Part shown: positions 1 to 12,715 of the stretch, one piece after another | How positions within the stretch are numbered: the first letter of the stretch is position 1 | How the letters are laid out: every line of letters starts with the position of its first letter | The notes under the pieces: model-generated | What the model saw: the letters and a program-made list of their open reading frames with translations, nothing else | Database searches by the model: none | Told to the model about the DNA's origin: nothing | Position numbers and translations under genes: made by a program | Assembly: GCA_047600765.1 (NCBI GenBank) | Contig: JASGKF010000002.1 | Span: 1,364,001 to 1,428,000 of the forward strand | Length of the DNA: 64,000 nucleotides | Direction: 5' to 3' | Source of the DNA: Viridibacterium sp047600765 | GTDB taxonomy: Bacteria; Pseudomonadota; Gammaproteobacteria; Burkholderiales; Rhodocyclaceae

Positions 1-172
1 GAGCTGCTTGCGCTTTTTCGTACCGGGGGTCTTGCTTGAAGTCCGCCAATGACCATTCAGTGGTGAGGCGGTACTCGCGACAGTTCGAGAAATCGAGCAA
101 TGCGTATTCCCCGTATCCGGCCAGAGATATCGCTGGTGCAAAGAGAACCGGGATCAAAATCAGATTGCGCAA
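1..172 (-). CDS. Partial secreted protein, N-terminal end only
   Basis: The minus strand is open from a TTG at 172 to the left edge with no stop, giving about 57 residues. A short basic start is followed by a hydrophobic stretch (LILIPVLFAPAISLAG) that looks like a signal peptide; the mature part carries one cysteine (DFSNCREYRL). A purine-rich AAGAGG lies a few bases before the TTG. A GTG at 199 is an alternative start. No family is recognised. The gene runs out of the window, so its length and function cannot be judged. Confidence 0.4.
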   Translation of the reverse strand, partial: MRNLILIPVLFAPAISLAGYGEYALLDFSNCREYRLTTEWSLADFKQDPRYEKAQAA

Positions 173-212
173 AGTGTTGCCTCTTGCGTGACCCAGCACG
201 CGAGCTGGGTCA

Positions 213-241
213 GGTAGGGTGGGCTCGGTGAGCCCACGCGT
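213..241. repeat. REP-like palindrome (GTGGGCTC/GAGCCCAC)
   Basis: GTGGGCTC-GGT-GAGCCCAC flanked by TAGG on one side and GCGT on the other. The same core recurs at 9824-9852 and 28393-28421, and a sister form (GTGGGCAC/GTGCCCAC) at 9940-9965 and 28452-28481. All copies here are intergenic. A second hairpin (ACCCAG/CTGGGT) lies just upstream at 191-210. It may end transcription of the MFS gene. Confidence 0.6.
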
Positions 242-1503
242 CATGTTTTCGTCTTGCGCTGCAGAGTCGCCAGCAAGCCTAACACCCCCAATCCACCCAG
301 CATAGTCAACGCAGCGAGTTCCGTCGTGTGCGTCAGCGGGCCATCAGCATTGCCTAGCAGCAGCGCAGCTACGCCAGCGGCGAGCGTCACGCCAAGGTCC
401 TGCACCATCTTCAGCAGGGCCATGAAGCCGGCGCGTTCGGGTGGGGCGGGGATCTGGCTCAGCGTGGCGGCGAGGCTGACGTTGCGCGCGGCGTTGCCAG
501 CCATGAACAGCACGAAGCACAGAGTGATCGGCAGCACATGCACGCCGAGGAAAGGCAGAAGCCCCACACAGAAGCAGGCGCTGGCGATAGTCACGGGCAG
601 CCAGGGGCCGCGTTTGTCGGTGGCGCGGCCGGCGAGCTGCATGGCGAAGAGGGCAGTGACGCCGCCGGCGAGGTAGAGCAGGCTCAGCTGTTCGCGCGGG
701 AAGGCGAGGTTGAGCAGGTAGAAGGCCGAGAAGCTGGGGATGACGAGAAACGCTGCGAACTGGTTGAGGCCTTGCAGCAGGCTTGCGAGTTGCACGCTGG
801 GGCGCTTGAGCAGTGCGAGCGGTGAGCGGCGTGGCGCAGCGGCCGCACTTGGAGCCAGGTGCGCGCGCTGTGCAGGCAGCAGTCGCGCAGCGGTAACGCC
901 AACGAGTGCCGCAAGCACCGCGACGACAAGGAAGGCCGCCTGCCAGCCGAAGCGCGCAGCGAGTTCCAGCGCAAACGGAATGCCACCAATCGTGGCGAGT
1001 GAAAAGCCGATCATGACCTTGGCGATGGCACTGCCGCGCTGGGGCGGCGGCGTGTGGTCGATGAGGATGGCCATGCCGGTGGCGATGGTCGGCGCGGCGA
1101 AGAGGCCGGCGGCGGCGCGCGCGAGCAGCAGGGTGGTCATGTCTTGCGCGGCAGCGCTGGCGAGGATGGCGAGCACGAGTCCGGCGAGGCAGGCGAGCAG
1201 GGCGTGGCGACGGTCGAAGCGGTCGAGCAGGGGAACGGCAACGAGGCCCGCCGCGAGCGAAGCCAGGGTGTAGGCAGCGGTGAGCCAGCCGACCTGGTTG
1301 GCGTGGAAACCGAGCGCGGCAGAGAGGTCCGGGCCCAGCGGTAGCACCAGCATGAAATCGAGGATGTATGTGCACTGCAGCGCGGCGATCAGGGCGATCA
1401 GCTGGCGTGCAGGAATGGCACCGGGGAGGGCCGCTCGGGCTTGGGGAGGGGGCACAACAGCGCCGGCAATGGCCGGGCTGGAGCTGTCGGGTGTCGTCTG
1501 CAT
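241..1503 (-). CDS. MFS transporter, probable siderophore exporter
   Basis: A 420-residue major facilitator (DHA1-like) inner-membrane protein with about 12 hydrophobic segments. The loop between helices 2 and 3 carries the MFS motif-A-like DRFDRRHALL. The reading frame stays open for 47 more codons upstream, but that stretch is arginine-rich and runs into the divergent promoter, so the ATG at 1503 before QTTPDSSS is preferred. The gene diverges from the catechol biosynthesis operon across a Fur-box-like palindrome (1660-1676). This suggests iron-repressed export of the siderophore, the role EntS plays for enterobactin. The family is clear; the substrate is inferred from context only. Confidence 0.85.
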   Translation of the reverse strand: MQTTPDSSSPAIAGAVVPPPQARAALPGAIPARQLIALIAALQCTYILDFMLVLPLGPDLSAALGFHANQVGWLTAAYTLASLAAGLVAVPLLDRFDRRHALLACLAGLVLAILASAAAQDMTTLLLARAAAGLFAAPTIATGMAILIDHTPPPQRGSAIAKVMIGFSLATIGGIPFALELAARFGWQAAFLVVAVLAALVGVTAARLLPAQRAHLAPSAAAAPRRSPLALLKRPSVQLASLLQGLNQFAAFLVIPSFSAFYLLNLAFPREQLSLLYLAGGVTALFAMQLAGRATDKRGPWLPVTIASACFCVGLLPFLGVHVLPITLCFVLFMAGNAARNVSLAATLSQIPAPPERAGFMALLKMVQDLGVTLAAGVAALLLGNADGPLTHTTELAALTMLGGLGVLGLLATLQRKTKT

Positions 1504-1659
1504 GGCGTTCGTACCAGGGAGTGAGGGTGGCCGCGCCAGAAGACCGGGCCGGATCGGTAGTTCGGCCTGAGAGTGCCTTCTGGTGCGGGTTTCGCGAGCC
1601 TGGGGGAGAGCCTGGGTGCGGGCGCGATGGTGCCGGAAAGACATTCTGTTTTCAAGTTA

Positions 1660-1676
1660 TTGCGAATCATTCGCAA
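1660..1676. promoter_or_regulatory. Fur box in the divergent siderophore promoter
   Basis: TTGCGAATCATTCGCAA is a perfect 8-1-8 palindrome of the GAAT/ATTC type bound by Fur. It lies between the MFS start (1503, minus) and entC (1781, plus). TTGCGA with TAGCAT about 18 bases on could be the plus-strand -35/-10, so a bound repressor would cover the -35. A second box with the same core (GCGAAT-n-ATTCGC) is at 15539-15555. Confidence 0.7.
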
Positions 1677-1780
1677 CAAGTGCTAGCATTCATTCTGTTT
1701 TGAAACGGCAGCCAGGCTATCCCCAGCTCCCCGTGCGTTCTGACAGTCGGTACTTCGCCGACGCTCCTCAGGAGGTTCCC

Positions 1781-3040
1781 ATGAGCTATTCACAAGGGGA
1801 GGCGCTGGGCTCTGGCTTTGCGGTGCAGCAAGCCCCCCAGTCCGTTTTTCCCGCCCCCATCGGCCCCCAGGCCCTGTTCAACAACTACGGCAGCAACACC
1901 TGCCTGTTCGCCTCACCCGGCCAGACCTTGCTCGCCCATGGCGTGGCGGCTTGTCTGCCCGCGGGTGATGCCGCCAACCTCGCCGGTCGCGCAGCGCTCT
2001 TCCTGCGTCAGGCCAGTCAGGCGGGTCATGCCGGTCTGCTGATCGGTGCGATTCCCTTCCTGCCCGACGCGTCGCCGCACCTGTTCGTGCCCGAACATTT
2101 CGAGCTGGCCGGCAGCGTGCGCAGCCTGATGAGCCCGGGCGTGCCCGGCAGCAAGTCAGCCTTGCAGCGCGTGGCAGCGCAGAGCCTGCCGTGCCCGCAG
2201 ACCTATGAGCAAAACGTGCGCGACGCCCTCGGGCGCATCGCCTCGGGCGAGCTACAGAAAGTCGTGCTGTCGCGTTCGCTGCGCATCGATGCCGAGCTGG
2301 CACTGCCCGCCCTGTTGCGCGGGCTGGCGAGCCGCAATCCGCGCGGCTACACCTACGCGATTCCGCTGCCCGACGCGGGTGACGAGCGCCGCAGCCTCGT
2401 CGGCGCCAGCCCCGAGCTGTTGCTCGCGCGCCGTGGCAGCCAGGTGCTGTCGAATCCGCTCGCAGGTTCGATCCCGCGCAGCAGCGATCCTGATGAAGAT
2501 GCGCGCCGTGCCGAAGGCCTGCTGCGTTCCGCCAAGGACCTGCACGAACACGCGCTGGTGGTCGACGCTGTGGCCGAAGCCCTGCGCCCGTTCTGCCGCG
2601 ACCTCGTCGTGCCGCGCATCCCTTCGCTGGTCTCCACGCCCACCATGTGGCATCTCTCCAGCGAGGTGAAGGGCGAGCTCATCGATTTGTTGACCACCTC
2701 GCTGCAACTCGCACTGGCCCTGCATCCCACACCGGCTGTGTGTGGCTACCCGACAGCCGATGCGCGCGAATTCATCCAGCGCGCCGAAGGCTTCGACCGC
2801 GGCTTCTTCACCGGCCTCGTCGGCTGGTGCAATGCGCTGGGTGATGGCGAATGGGCCGTCACGATCCGCTGCGCCGAAGTCGGCGAATCGTCGGCCACGC
2901 TGTATGCCGGTGCCGGCATCGTCGCGGGCTCCGACCCGGCGCTCGAACTGGCCGAAACGGCCGCCAAATTGCGCACCATGCTCGGCGCGATGGGCCTCGA
3001 CAGCAGCGACCTCGATGCACGACCGGAGCGACTGTCATGA
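1781..3040 (+). CDS. entC: Isochorismate synthase
   Basis: A 419-residue chorismate-utilising enzyme converting chorismate to isochorismate, the first step towards 2,3-dihydroxybenzoate. Family marks are the stretch LQKVVLSRSLRI, then GASPELLLAR, LAGSIPR and the C-terminal block FDRGFFTGLVGW typical of EntC/DhbC. The start at 1781 has an ideal AGGAGG six bases upstream. The frame is open from 1583, but that part would cover the Fur box. The stop overlaps the next start by four bases (ATGA), so it is translationally coupled to entE. It is the first gene of a five-gene iron-regulated operon. Confidence 0.93.
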   Translation: MSYSQGEALGSGFAVQQAPQSVFPAPIGPQALFNNYGSNTCLFASPGQTLLAHGVAACLPAGDAANLAGRAALFLRQASQAGHAGLLIGAIPFLPDASPHLFVPEHFELAGSVRSLMSPGVPGSKSALQRVAAQSLPCPQTYEQNVRDALGRIASGELQKVVLSRSLRIDAELALPALLRGLASRNPRGYTYAIPLPDAGDERRSLVGASPELLLARRGSQVLSNPLAGSIPRSSDPDEDARRAEGLLRSAKDLHEHALVVDAVAEALRPFCRDLVVPRIPSLVSTPTMWHLSSEVKGELIDLLTTSLQLALALHPTPAVCGYPTADAREFIQRAEGFDRGFFTGLVGWCNALGDGEWAVTIRCAEVGESSATLYAGAGIVAGSDPALELAETAAKLRTMLGAMGLDSSDLDARPERLS

Positions 3041-4704
3041 GCAACACTCTGTCGTCACGCAACGAGGGCGCTGACCTCACCCCCTGGCCCGCCGAGTTTG
3101 TCGAGCGCTACCGCGCCGCCGGTTACTGGCGTGGCGAGCCGCTCGACAAGCTGCTGCGCGACAGCGCGCAGAAGCACGCCGAACGCACCGCCCTCGTGTG
3201 CCGCTCGCGGCGCTGGACCTACGCCATGCTCGACGAAGAAGTCGAACGCCTCGCGTCCGGCCTGCGCCAGCGTGGCATCGCGGCGGGTGATCGCGTGGTG
3301 CTGCAGCTGCCCAACATCGGCGAATACGTGCTGATGGTGTTCGCACTGTTCCGCCTCGGCGCGCAGCCCGTGTTCGCACTGCCCGCGCATCGCCGCAGCG
3401 AGATCGCCTACTTCTGCAGCTTCACCGAAGCCAAGGCTTACGTCATCGCCGCAAGTAGTGGCGGTTTCGACTTCCGCACGCTGGCGCGTGAAGTGCTGGC
3501 CGACGAAGCCGTGCGCGCTGCCGCGCCCGACATGCGCGTCATCGTTGTTGGCGAGGCGGCCGAGTTCATCGCCTTCGACAACCTCTACGACGACAGCGAG
3601 AGCATTGAACCGTTCGCATCGCCCGACGCCGGCTCGCTCGCCTTCCTGCAGCTCTCCGGCGGCAGCACGGGTCGCCCCAAGCTCATCCCGCGCACGCACG
3701 ACGACTACTTCTACAGCGTGCGCGCCAGTGCCGAGATCTGCGGCCTCAGCGCAGAGAGCGTCTACCTCTGCGCCTTGCCCGCCGCGCACAACTTTCCGAT
3801 GAGCTCGCCGGGCATCCTCGGTGTGATGTACGCCGGTGGCTGCGTGGTGCTCGCACCCGACGCGAGCCCGGACACGGCCTTCCCGCTGATCGCACGCGAA
3901 CGCGTGACCATCACCGCGCTGGTGCCACCACTGGCCATCGTGTGGATGGAGGCCGCCGCGCTGCGTAAGCACGAGTTGGAATCGCTGCAGCTGCTGCAGG
4001 TCGGTGGCTCGCGCCTCAGCGACGAAGCCGCACGCCGCGTCACGCCCTTGCTCGGCTGCCGCCTGCAACAGGTATTCGGCATGGCCGAAGGCCTCGTCAA
4101 TTACACGCGCTTCGACGACGAAGAGTCGCTGGTGGTCGGCACACAGGGTCGCGCGATCTCGCCCGACGACGAAGTGCGCATCGTTGACGACGAAGACCGC
4201 GACGTACCCGCAGGCGAAGCCGGCCACCTCATCACGCGTGGCCCGTACACCATCCGTGGCTACTTCCGCGCCGATGTGCACAACGCCCGCGCTTTCACGC
4301 ACGACGGTTTCTACCGCACCGGCGACATCGTGCGCTGCCTGCCCGGCGGCTACCTCGTCGTCGAAGGTCGAAACAAGGACCAGATCAATCGCGGTGGCGA
4401 CAAGGTGGCGGCCGAAGAGGTGGAGAACCACCTGCTCGCGCACCCGGCCGTGCTCGATGCGGCTGTCGTCGCCATGCCCGATGCCTACCTCGGCGAACGC
4501 AGCTGTGCCTTCATCGTGCCGCGTGGCGACGCGCCGCGCGCCATGGAGATCGCCCGCTTCATGCGCGAACGCGGCCTGGCGCAATACAAGCAGCCCGACC
4601 GCATCGAGTTCGTTGCGCAATTCCCCAAGACCGGTGTCGGCAAGATCGACAAGCGCGCGTTGCGCGAGCGCGTGAGCGAAAGGCTTGCGGCTGCGAATGC
4701 ATAA
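3037..4704 (+). CDS. entE: 2,3-dihydroxybenzoate-AMP ligase
   Basis: A 555-residue stand-alone adenylation enzyme that activates 2,3-dihydroxybenzoate with ATP and loads it on the aryl carrier domain of EntB. The phosphate-binding motif appears as LQLSGGSTGRPKLIP near residues 204-218, very close to EntE/DhbE. The later motifs GRNKDQINRGGDKV and GKIDKRAL (catalytic lysine region) are intact. Length matches the family (about 540). It overlaps entC by four bases. A half copy of the ATTCCCGCCTTCGCGGGAA repeat separates it from entB. Confidence 0.95.
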   Translation: MSNTLSSRNEGADLTPWPAEFVERYRAAGYWRGEPLDKLLRDSAQKHAERTALVCRSRRWTYAMLDEEVERLASGLRQRGIAAGDRVVLQLPNIGEYVLMVFALFRLGAQPVFALPAHRRSEIAYFCSFTEAKAYVIAASSGGFDFRTLAREVLADEAVRAAAPDMRVIVVGEAAEFIAFDNLYDDSESIEPFASPDAGSLAFLQLSGGSTGRPKLIPRTHDDYFYSVRASAEICGLSAESVYLCALPAAHNFPMSSPGILGVMYAGGCVVLAPDASPDTAFPLIARERVTITALVPPLAIVWMEAAALRKHELESLQLLQVGGSRLSDEAARRVTPLLGCRLQQVFGMAEGLVNYTRFDDEESLVVGTQGRAISPDDEVRIVDDEDRDVPAGEAGHLITRGPYTIRGYFRADVHNARAFTHDGFYRTGDIVRCLPGGYLVVEGRNKDQINRGGDKVAAEEVENHLLAHPAVLDAAVVAMPDAYLGERSCAFIVPRGDAPRAMEIARFMRERGLAQYKQPDRIEFVAQFPKTGVGKIDKRALRERVSERLAAANA

Positions 4705-4722
4705 AGCACGAACAACAAACAT

Positions 4723-4748
4723 CGTCATTCCCGCCTTCGCGGGAAAGA
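4723..4748. repeat. Single copy of the CGTCATTCCCGCcTTCGCGGGAA repeat
   Basis: This copy sits in the 76-base gap between entE and entB and matches the arms of the paired repeat at 9733-9820, diverging after GGGAA. The internal palindrome CCCGCcttcGCGGG can form a hairpin in the operon mRNA. Confidence 0.6.
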
Positions 4749-4780
4749 CAGCAAATCTGAAATTCTGAATCGGAGCAATC

Positions 4781-5686
4781 ATGGCCATTCCCCGTATCGC
4801 CACTTACCCCATGCCCGCTGCGGCGAGCTTCCCCGCCAACCGTGTCGACTGGAAGGTTGACCCCAGCCGCGCCGCGCTGCTGATCCACGACATGCAGCAG
4901 TACTTCATCGACTTCTACGACGCCAGCGCCGCGCCCATCCCGCAGCTCGTCGCCAACGCCCAGCGCCTGCGCGACGCCTGCGATGCCGCCGGCATTCCCG
5001 TCTACTACACCGCGCAGCCGCCCGTGCAGCCGGCTGAAGACCGCGCCCTGCTCAACGAATTCTGGGGCCCCGGCCTGCCCGCCAAGCCCGAGGGCGCACC
5101 CATCATCGCCGCGCTCGCTCCGCGCGCTCCGCACACCGTGCTCGACAAGTGGCGCTACAGCGCCTTCGTGCGCAGCGACCTGCTCGAACGCCTGCAGGCG
5201 CAAGGCCGCAACCAGCTCATCGTGTGCGGCGTGTATGCCCACATCGGCTGCCAGGTCACCTGCGTTGACGCCTTCATGCGCGACATCCAGCCCGTGATGG
5301 TCGGCGACGCGCTCGCCGACTTCTCGGCCGACTGGCATGTGAAGGCGCTCGAATACGTGGCGCAGCGCGCCGGCGTCGTGCGCAGCACGGCACAGGTGCT
5401 TACCGACCTCGGCGTGGCTTTGCCCGATGAACTGCCCGCCGACATGCACGCCCTGCATGCCGAGGTAGCGAAGATGCTGGAGATGCCGAAGTCCGACCTT
5501 GGCCTCGACGACAACCTGCTCTATGCCGGCCTCGACTCCATCCGTCTCATGAGCTTGCTGGAACGCTGGAAGCGCGCCGGCGCCAACCTCAGCTTCGTGC
5601 AACTGGCCGAGCACCCGACGGTGGCGCAATGGTGGGCATTGCTCGTCGGTAGCAACGTTGAAAGTCGCGTCGCCGAAACCGTCTGA
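4781..5686 (+). CDS. entB: Isochorismatase with C-terminal aryl carrier domain
   Basis: A 301-residue two-domain protein. The N-terminal part (about 1-205) is an isochorismatase that makes 2,3-dihydro-2,3-dihydroxybenzoate; LLIHDMQQYFID and the block VCGVYAHIGCQVT are characteristic. The C-terminal part (about 215-290) is an aryl carrier protein; Ser253 in AGLDSIRLM is the expected phosphopantetheine site, modified by the Sfp/EntD-type transferase at 14727-15416. The start is the ATG after CGGAG. Length and layout match E. coli EntB. It hands activated dihydroxybenzoate to the NRPS encoded one base downstream. Confidence 0.95.
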   Translation: MAIPRIATYPMPAAASFPANRVDWKVDPSRAALLIHDMQQYFIDFYDASAAPIPQLVANAQRLRDACDAAGIPVYYTAQPPVQPAEDRALLNEFWGPGLPAKPEGAPIIAALAPRAPHTVLDKWRYSAFVRSDLLERLQAQGRNQLIVCGVYAHIGCQVTCVDAFMRDIQPVMVGDALADFSADWHVKALEYVAQRAGVVRSTAQVLTDLGVALPDELPADMHALHAEVAKMLEMPKSDLGLDDNLLYAGLDSIRLMSLLERWKRAGANLSFVQLAEHPTVAQWWALLVGSNVESRVAETV

Positions 5687-5687
5687 C

Positions 5688-9716
<4,029 letters not shown>

Positions 9717-9732
9717 GGCACAAGCCTCAAGC

Positions 9733-9820
9733 CGTCATTCCCGCGAAGGCGGGAATCCAGCGACTTTGCCGTGCTGGTGAAAATCAACGTCACTGGATTC
9801 CCGCCTTCGCGGGAATGACG
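9733..9820. repeat. Paired 28-bp perfect inverted repeats (ATTCCCGC family)
   Basis: The arms 9733-9760 and 9793-9820 are exact reverse complements over 28 bases with a 32-base spacer. Each arm is itself palindromic (CCCGCgaagGCGGG). This family of paired extragenic elements is widespread in proteobacteria. It may serve as a terminator or mRNA stabiliser between the NRPS and entA. Confidence 0.75.
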
Positions 9821-9823
9821 AAA

Positions 9824-9965
9824 GTAGGGCGGGCTCGGCGAGCCCACGCGTCACCAAACACATCACGCAGCAGTTCCCTCTCCCTGAGGGAGAGGGTGCC
9901 CCGTCAGGGGCGGGAGAGGGGGAAAGGGTACGAGCCACCGCGTGGGCACACCGTGCCCACCCTAC
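9824..9965. repeat. Cluster of three REP-like palindromes before entA
   Basis: Three separate hairpins lie in a row: 9824-9852 (GGGCTCGGCGAGCCC), 9873-9925 (CCCTCTCCCTGAGGGAGAGGG with a GC-rich continuation) and 9940-9965 (GTGGGCACACCGTGCCCAC). With the inverted pair upstream they fill the whole 279-base gap between NRPS and entA. No ORF or promoter is evident. Confidence 0.65.
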
Positions 9966-9995
9966 GACCGCCGCGCACCAACCAAAGGACCCCGC

Positions 9996-10784
9996 ATGAC
10001 CACCACCCACGAATTCCAAAACAAAACCGCCCTCATCACCGGCGCCGCCCAGGGCATAGGCGCCGCCGTCGCCCGCACCCTCGCACAGCAAGGCGCCCGC
10101 GTCGCGCTCATCGACCATCAGGCCGACAAACTCGAAACCTTCGCCCACGCATTGCGCGCCGAAGGCCAGCAAGCCATCGCCATCCCCCTCGATCTGCGCG
10201 ACGCCGCTGCCATCACCGCCGCCGTCACCCACACCGAACAGCAACTCGGCCCCATCGATCTGCTCATCAACGTCGCAGGCATCCTGAGAAGCGGCAACAC
10301 GCTGGAGCTCAGCGACGCCGACTGGGAAGACAGCTTCACTATTAACACCACCGCCATTTTCCGCATGTGCCGCGCCGTCGCGCGTGGCATGGTGGAACGC
10401 AAGCAGGGTGCCATCGTCACCGTCGGCTCCAACGCCGCCCGCGTGCCGCGCCTGGGCATGGCCGCCTACGCCGCGTCGAAAGCCGCCACCGCCCACTTCA
10501 TGCGCTGCCTTGCCCTCGAACTCGCCCCGCAAGGCATCCGCTGCAACACCGTCTCCCCCGGTTCCACCGACACCGCCATGCAACGCGCCTTCGCCAGCAC
10601 GCCGGAGCAGATACAAGGCGTGCTCAAGGGCTCACTGGAGCGTTACCGGCTGGGCATTCCGCTGGGGCGCATTGCAAATCCGGAAGACATTGCCGAGGCG
10701 GTGTGCTTCCTCGCCTCGGATCGCGCACGGCATATCACCATGCATGACTTGTGTGTGGATGGGGGGGCGACGTTGGGGGTGTAG
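9996..10784 (+). CDS. entA: 2,3-dihydro-2,3-dihydroxybenzoate dehydrogenase
   Basis: A 262-residue short-chain dehydrogenase that oxidises 2,3-dihydro-2,3-dihydroxybenzoate to 2,3-dihydroxybenzoate with NAD. It has the cofactor motif TGAAQGIG near the N-terminus, NVAG for the central strand, and the catalytic YAASK. The ATG at 9996 has AAAGGA seven bases upstream; the open frame from 9942 lies within a repeat. Its place at the end of the entCEB-NRPS cluster makes EntA far more likely than another SDR. It is separated from the NRPS by a repeat-filled gap and may need read-through or its own promoter. Confidence 0.92.
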   Translation: MTTTHEFQNKTALITGAAQGIGAAVARTLAQQGARVALIDHQADKLETFAHALRAEGQQAIAIPLDLRDAAAITAAVTHTEQQLGPIDLLINVAGILRSGNTLELSDADWEDSFTINTTAIFRMCRAVARGMVERKQGAIVTVGSNAARVPRLGMAAYAASKAATAHFMRCLALELAPQGIRCNTVSPGSTDTAMQRAFASTPEQIQGVLKGSLERYRLGIPLGRIANPEDIAEAVCFLASDRARHITMHDLCVDGGATLGV

Positions 10785-10786
10785 TT

Positions 10787-10927
10787 CTAATGTCTGAAGA
10801 CTGATCCAACAAGTGCAGCACTAAGTGACAGCACACTGATCAGCGCAATACATAGCGCCGCACCCGTTGGTTTGGAATCCATTTTCTCAACTAGCTTGGT
10901 AATTGCTGACAGGGAGATGAGGCGCAT
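10787..10927 (-). CDS. Small membrane protein, 46 residues
   Basis: A short minus-strand ORF starting at an ATG with AAAGGT six bases upstream. The product has a basic/amphipathic N-terminus (MRLISLSAITKLVEK) and then a hydrophobic segment (GAALCIALISVLSLSAALVG) ending SVFRH. It converges on entA, with stops two bases apart. It could be the last gene of the minus-strand island that begins at 13664. No family is recognised. The ribosome site and clean hydrophobic profile support it, but a 46-codon ORF can occur by chance. Confidence 0.4.
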   Translation of the reverse strand: MRLISLSAITKLVEKMDSKPTGAALCIALISVLSLSAALVGSVFRH

Positions 10928-11006
10928 GGCTGACCTTTGAGAGAAGTTGGGCAATCATGGCGTTAAAGAAGATGCTGCAGTGGCAATTGCCAGCAATTGC
11001 CAACGC

Positions 11007-11993
11007 TCAACGTGTTCTCTCTGACATCGCCGCTCTTACAGCTTTGAGCTTCTCTTCGATGGTTCGGCGGCTGATTTGAATGCCCTTTTGCTCTGCAGCG
11101 ACCCCTATCTGTTTCGACAGATCGTCTAAATCGAAGTCTGCGACATGCGACACCAAACCGATGAGCACCAGAAGTGTGGTTCGCTCTTTGCTGGACAGTG
11201 CTTCATCAACGTGAGGGTTCGCAGTTTCGAGACTGCCTTTACCAAGTACTTCCGATTGCAAACGCAGAATTTCAGCAGTGCGCACCACGAAAGCACAATC
11301 TTTAGGCAGGCTGCCGGCTGGATAGTAGTCATCTTTTCTGAGACGCTCTTTCCGATCTTTTAGATACTGCTCTCTGTCTGTTTTGTGCTGATTTAGTAGC
11401 GCTTGCGCTCTTTCGGCATCGACTCCGTCATTGTGGATGCGCGCTTTGATCTCTTTAAGATGGGCTGTAGAGCCGCGTTGAAACTCGTTGTCATCAAAGC
11501 TTTCTAGAAGTTGACACACGACCCCTTCTTTTTCTAAGAAGGATCCATCTAGGGATTGCAGCGTAACGCTCGGGCCGCCAGTTTCCATTTGGAATAGGTG
11601 CTCCACGTCATGTCGGCCACCGCCCACCATGACTACATCCCATACTCCCCGTAGGTTGACGAGCTCACTTTCTAGGTTCAAGTATCGGTCTTCACCAAGC
11701 TGGATACTTTTCAGATATTTAACTGACTTTTTGCCCTGTTCTTCTTCAGGAATACCAGGTAGGCCGAATGTCTCGTTCGCTGGAATTTCAAACCATTCGA
11801 CATCCTCGAAGCCAACAATCTTTCCCGGATGAGCGTATGTGCCATTGACCAGCTGCACGGACAAACGGATGCGTTCATCCAGAGCGAGGCGCAGTACGTC
11901 ACTCTCTGATACCTCTTCCTCGAAGATCGCTGATAGGTGTTTGGCCGCTTCAGTTAGCGTAAGCCACTCCTTCAGTTGGAGAAGTTTACTCAT
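11007..11993 (-). CDS. Hypothetical protein of a conserved accessory family
   Basis: A 328-residue soluble protein of unknown function. The N-terminus (LTLTEAAKHLSAIFEEEVSE) resembles a helix-turn-helix-like module often found in phage- and island-borne proteins. The middle is charged (KTDREQYLKDRKERLRKDDY). The last 60 residues (TTLLVLIGLVSHVADFDLDD ... ISRRTIEEKLKAV) recall a C-terminal helical module recurring in such proteins. Base composition is visibly more AT-rich than the siderophore genes, as in the next two genes, which suggests transfer. No catalytic motif is seen. Confidence 0.7.
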   Translation of the reverse strand: MSKLLQLKEWLTLTEAAKHLSAIFEEEVSESDVLRLALDERIRLSVQLVNGTYAHPGKIVGFEDVEWFEIPANETFGLPGIPEEEQGKKSVKYLKSIQLGEDRYLNLESELVNLRGVWDVVMVGGGRHDVEHLFQMETGGPSVTLQSLDGSFLEKEGVVCQLLESFDDNEFQRGSTAHLKEIKARIHNDGVDAERAQALLNQHKTDREQYLKDRKERLRKDDYYPAGSLPKDCAFVVRTAEILRLQSEVLGKGSLETANPHVDEALSSKERTTLLVLIGLVSHVADFDLDDLSKQIGVAAEQKGIQISRRTIEEKLKAVRAAMSERTR

Positions 11994-12115
11994 TTCTATC
12001 TCTGGTCTTTATCTTCCAAAAATATGCCGTACCAAGACTATGTGCCACGGCGTCGCTGTACAGCCATCGTACTTGTGATCCCCTTGTAACTTAGCTGCGG
12101 TGCGTTAGCCTCGTC

Positions 12116-12715
12116 CTAAAGGTTTGGCCAAAGTGTTGCTACATATGCAAGCTCTGCATCAATGACTGCTTTGATAGGTCCCGTGGCTGTAGTTAGAGTA
12201 AAGAGCTTTGAGTTGCGAACATCCAGCACCGCCATGACCTCGTTGTGTTTGCAATGCGGCCTCAATGCAATCTCCATTAAGACAGTTACTAGTTCTATCC
12301 TCAGCTTCGACAGCGCGTCACCCTTGAAGTAGAGTTTTACGCAGTGTGGTACTCCATCGATTTTCAACCCCAACTCAGGGTTTATGGATACATCGATCCC
12401 TTGATTTGAGTACAGCGATTTGGTTGGCTCGACCCACTGTAGATTTTTCTTGCCCCACCACTTTCGATAGCCTTGTATGGCTGGAGGATAGTTAGAGCGT
12501 TTTTTCTGATCTGTAATGCCAGAGTAGAAAGTAGCAAGCGCTTGCTTGTCGCGGCCATCACGGTGGATCGCGACAATCTCTTCTCTCAATGGCTTATAGA
12601 AATCAAATGCTGGCGTGTACGCTGGCCTGGATTTTATTTCCGCTACCTTTGTTGCCTTAGGCGTTCCGCTCCTTGAGACGATATCAACCAAGTCAGTTAA
12701 TGAGATCTGTGGCAC
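12116..12715 (-). CDS. Hypothetical protein, partner of the 5'-nucleotidase
   Basis: A 199-residue soluble protein with no recognised domain. Its start lies inside the last codons of the upstream 5'-nucleotidase gene (23-base overlap), so the two are probably translationally coupled and act together. Visible features are a basic aromatic patch (GYRKWWGKKNLQW) and a C-terminal half rich in beta-type residues (HNEVMAVLDVRNSKLFTLT). It shares the lower G+C of the island. Fixed overlap with an enzyme gene is common in small defence-like or regulatory pairs, but no direct evidence for such a role is seen. Confidence 0.65.
   Translation of the reverse strand: MPQISLTDLVDIVSRSGTPKATKVAEIKSRPAYTPAFDFYKPLREEIVAIHRDGRDKQALATFYSGITDQKKRSNYPPAIQGYRKWWGKKNLQWVEPTKSLYSNQGIDVSINPELGLKIDGVPHCVKLYFKGDALSKLRIELVTVLMEIALRPHCKHNEVMAVLDVRNSKLFTLTTATGPIKAVIDAELAYVATLWPNL

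Noticed and set aside
1583..1780. N-terminal extension of isochorismate synthase
   Set aside because: It would cover the Fur box and promoter; AGGAGG points to the ATG at 1781.
3055..4803. 582-codon open frame antisense to entE
   Set aside because: High G+C leaves long antisense frames open. The product lacks conserved motifs and the plus strand encodes an unmistakable EntE.
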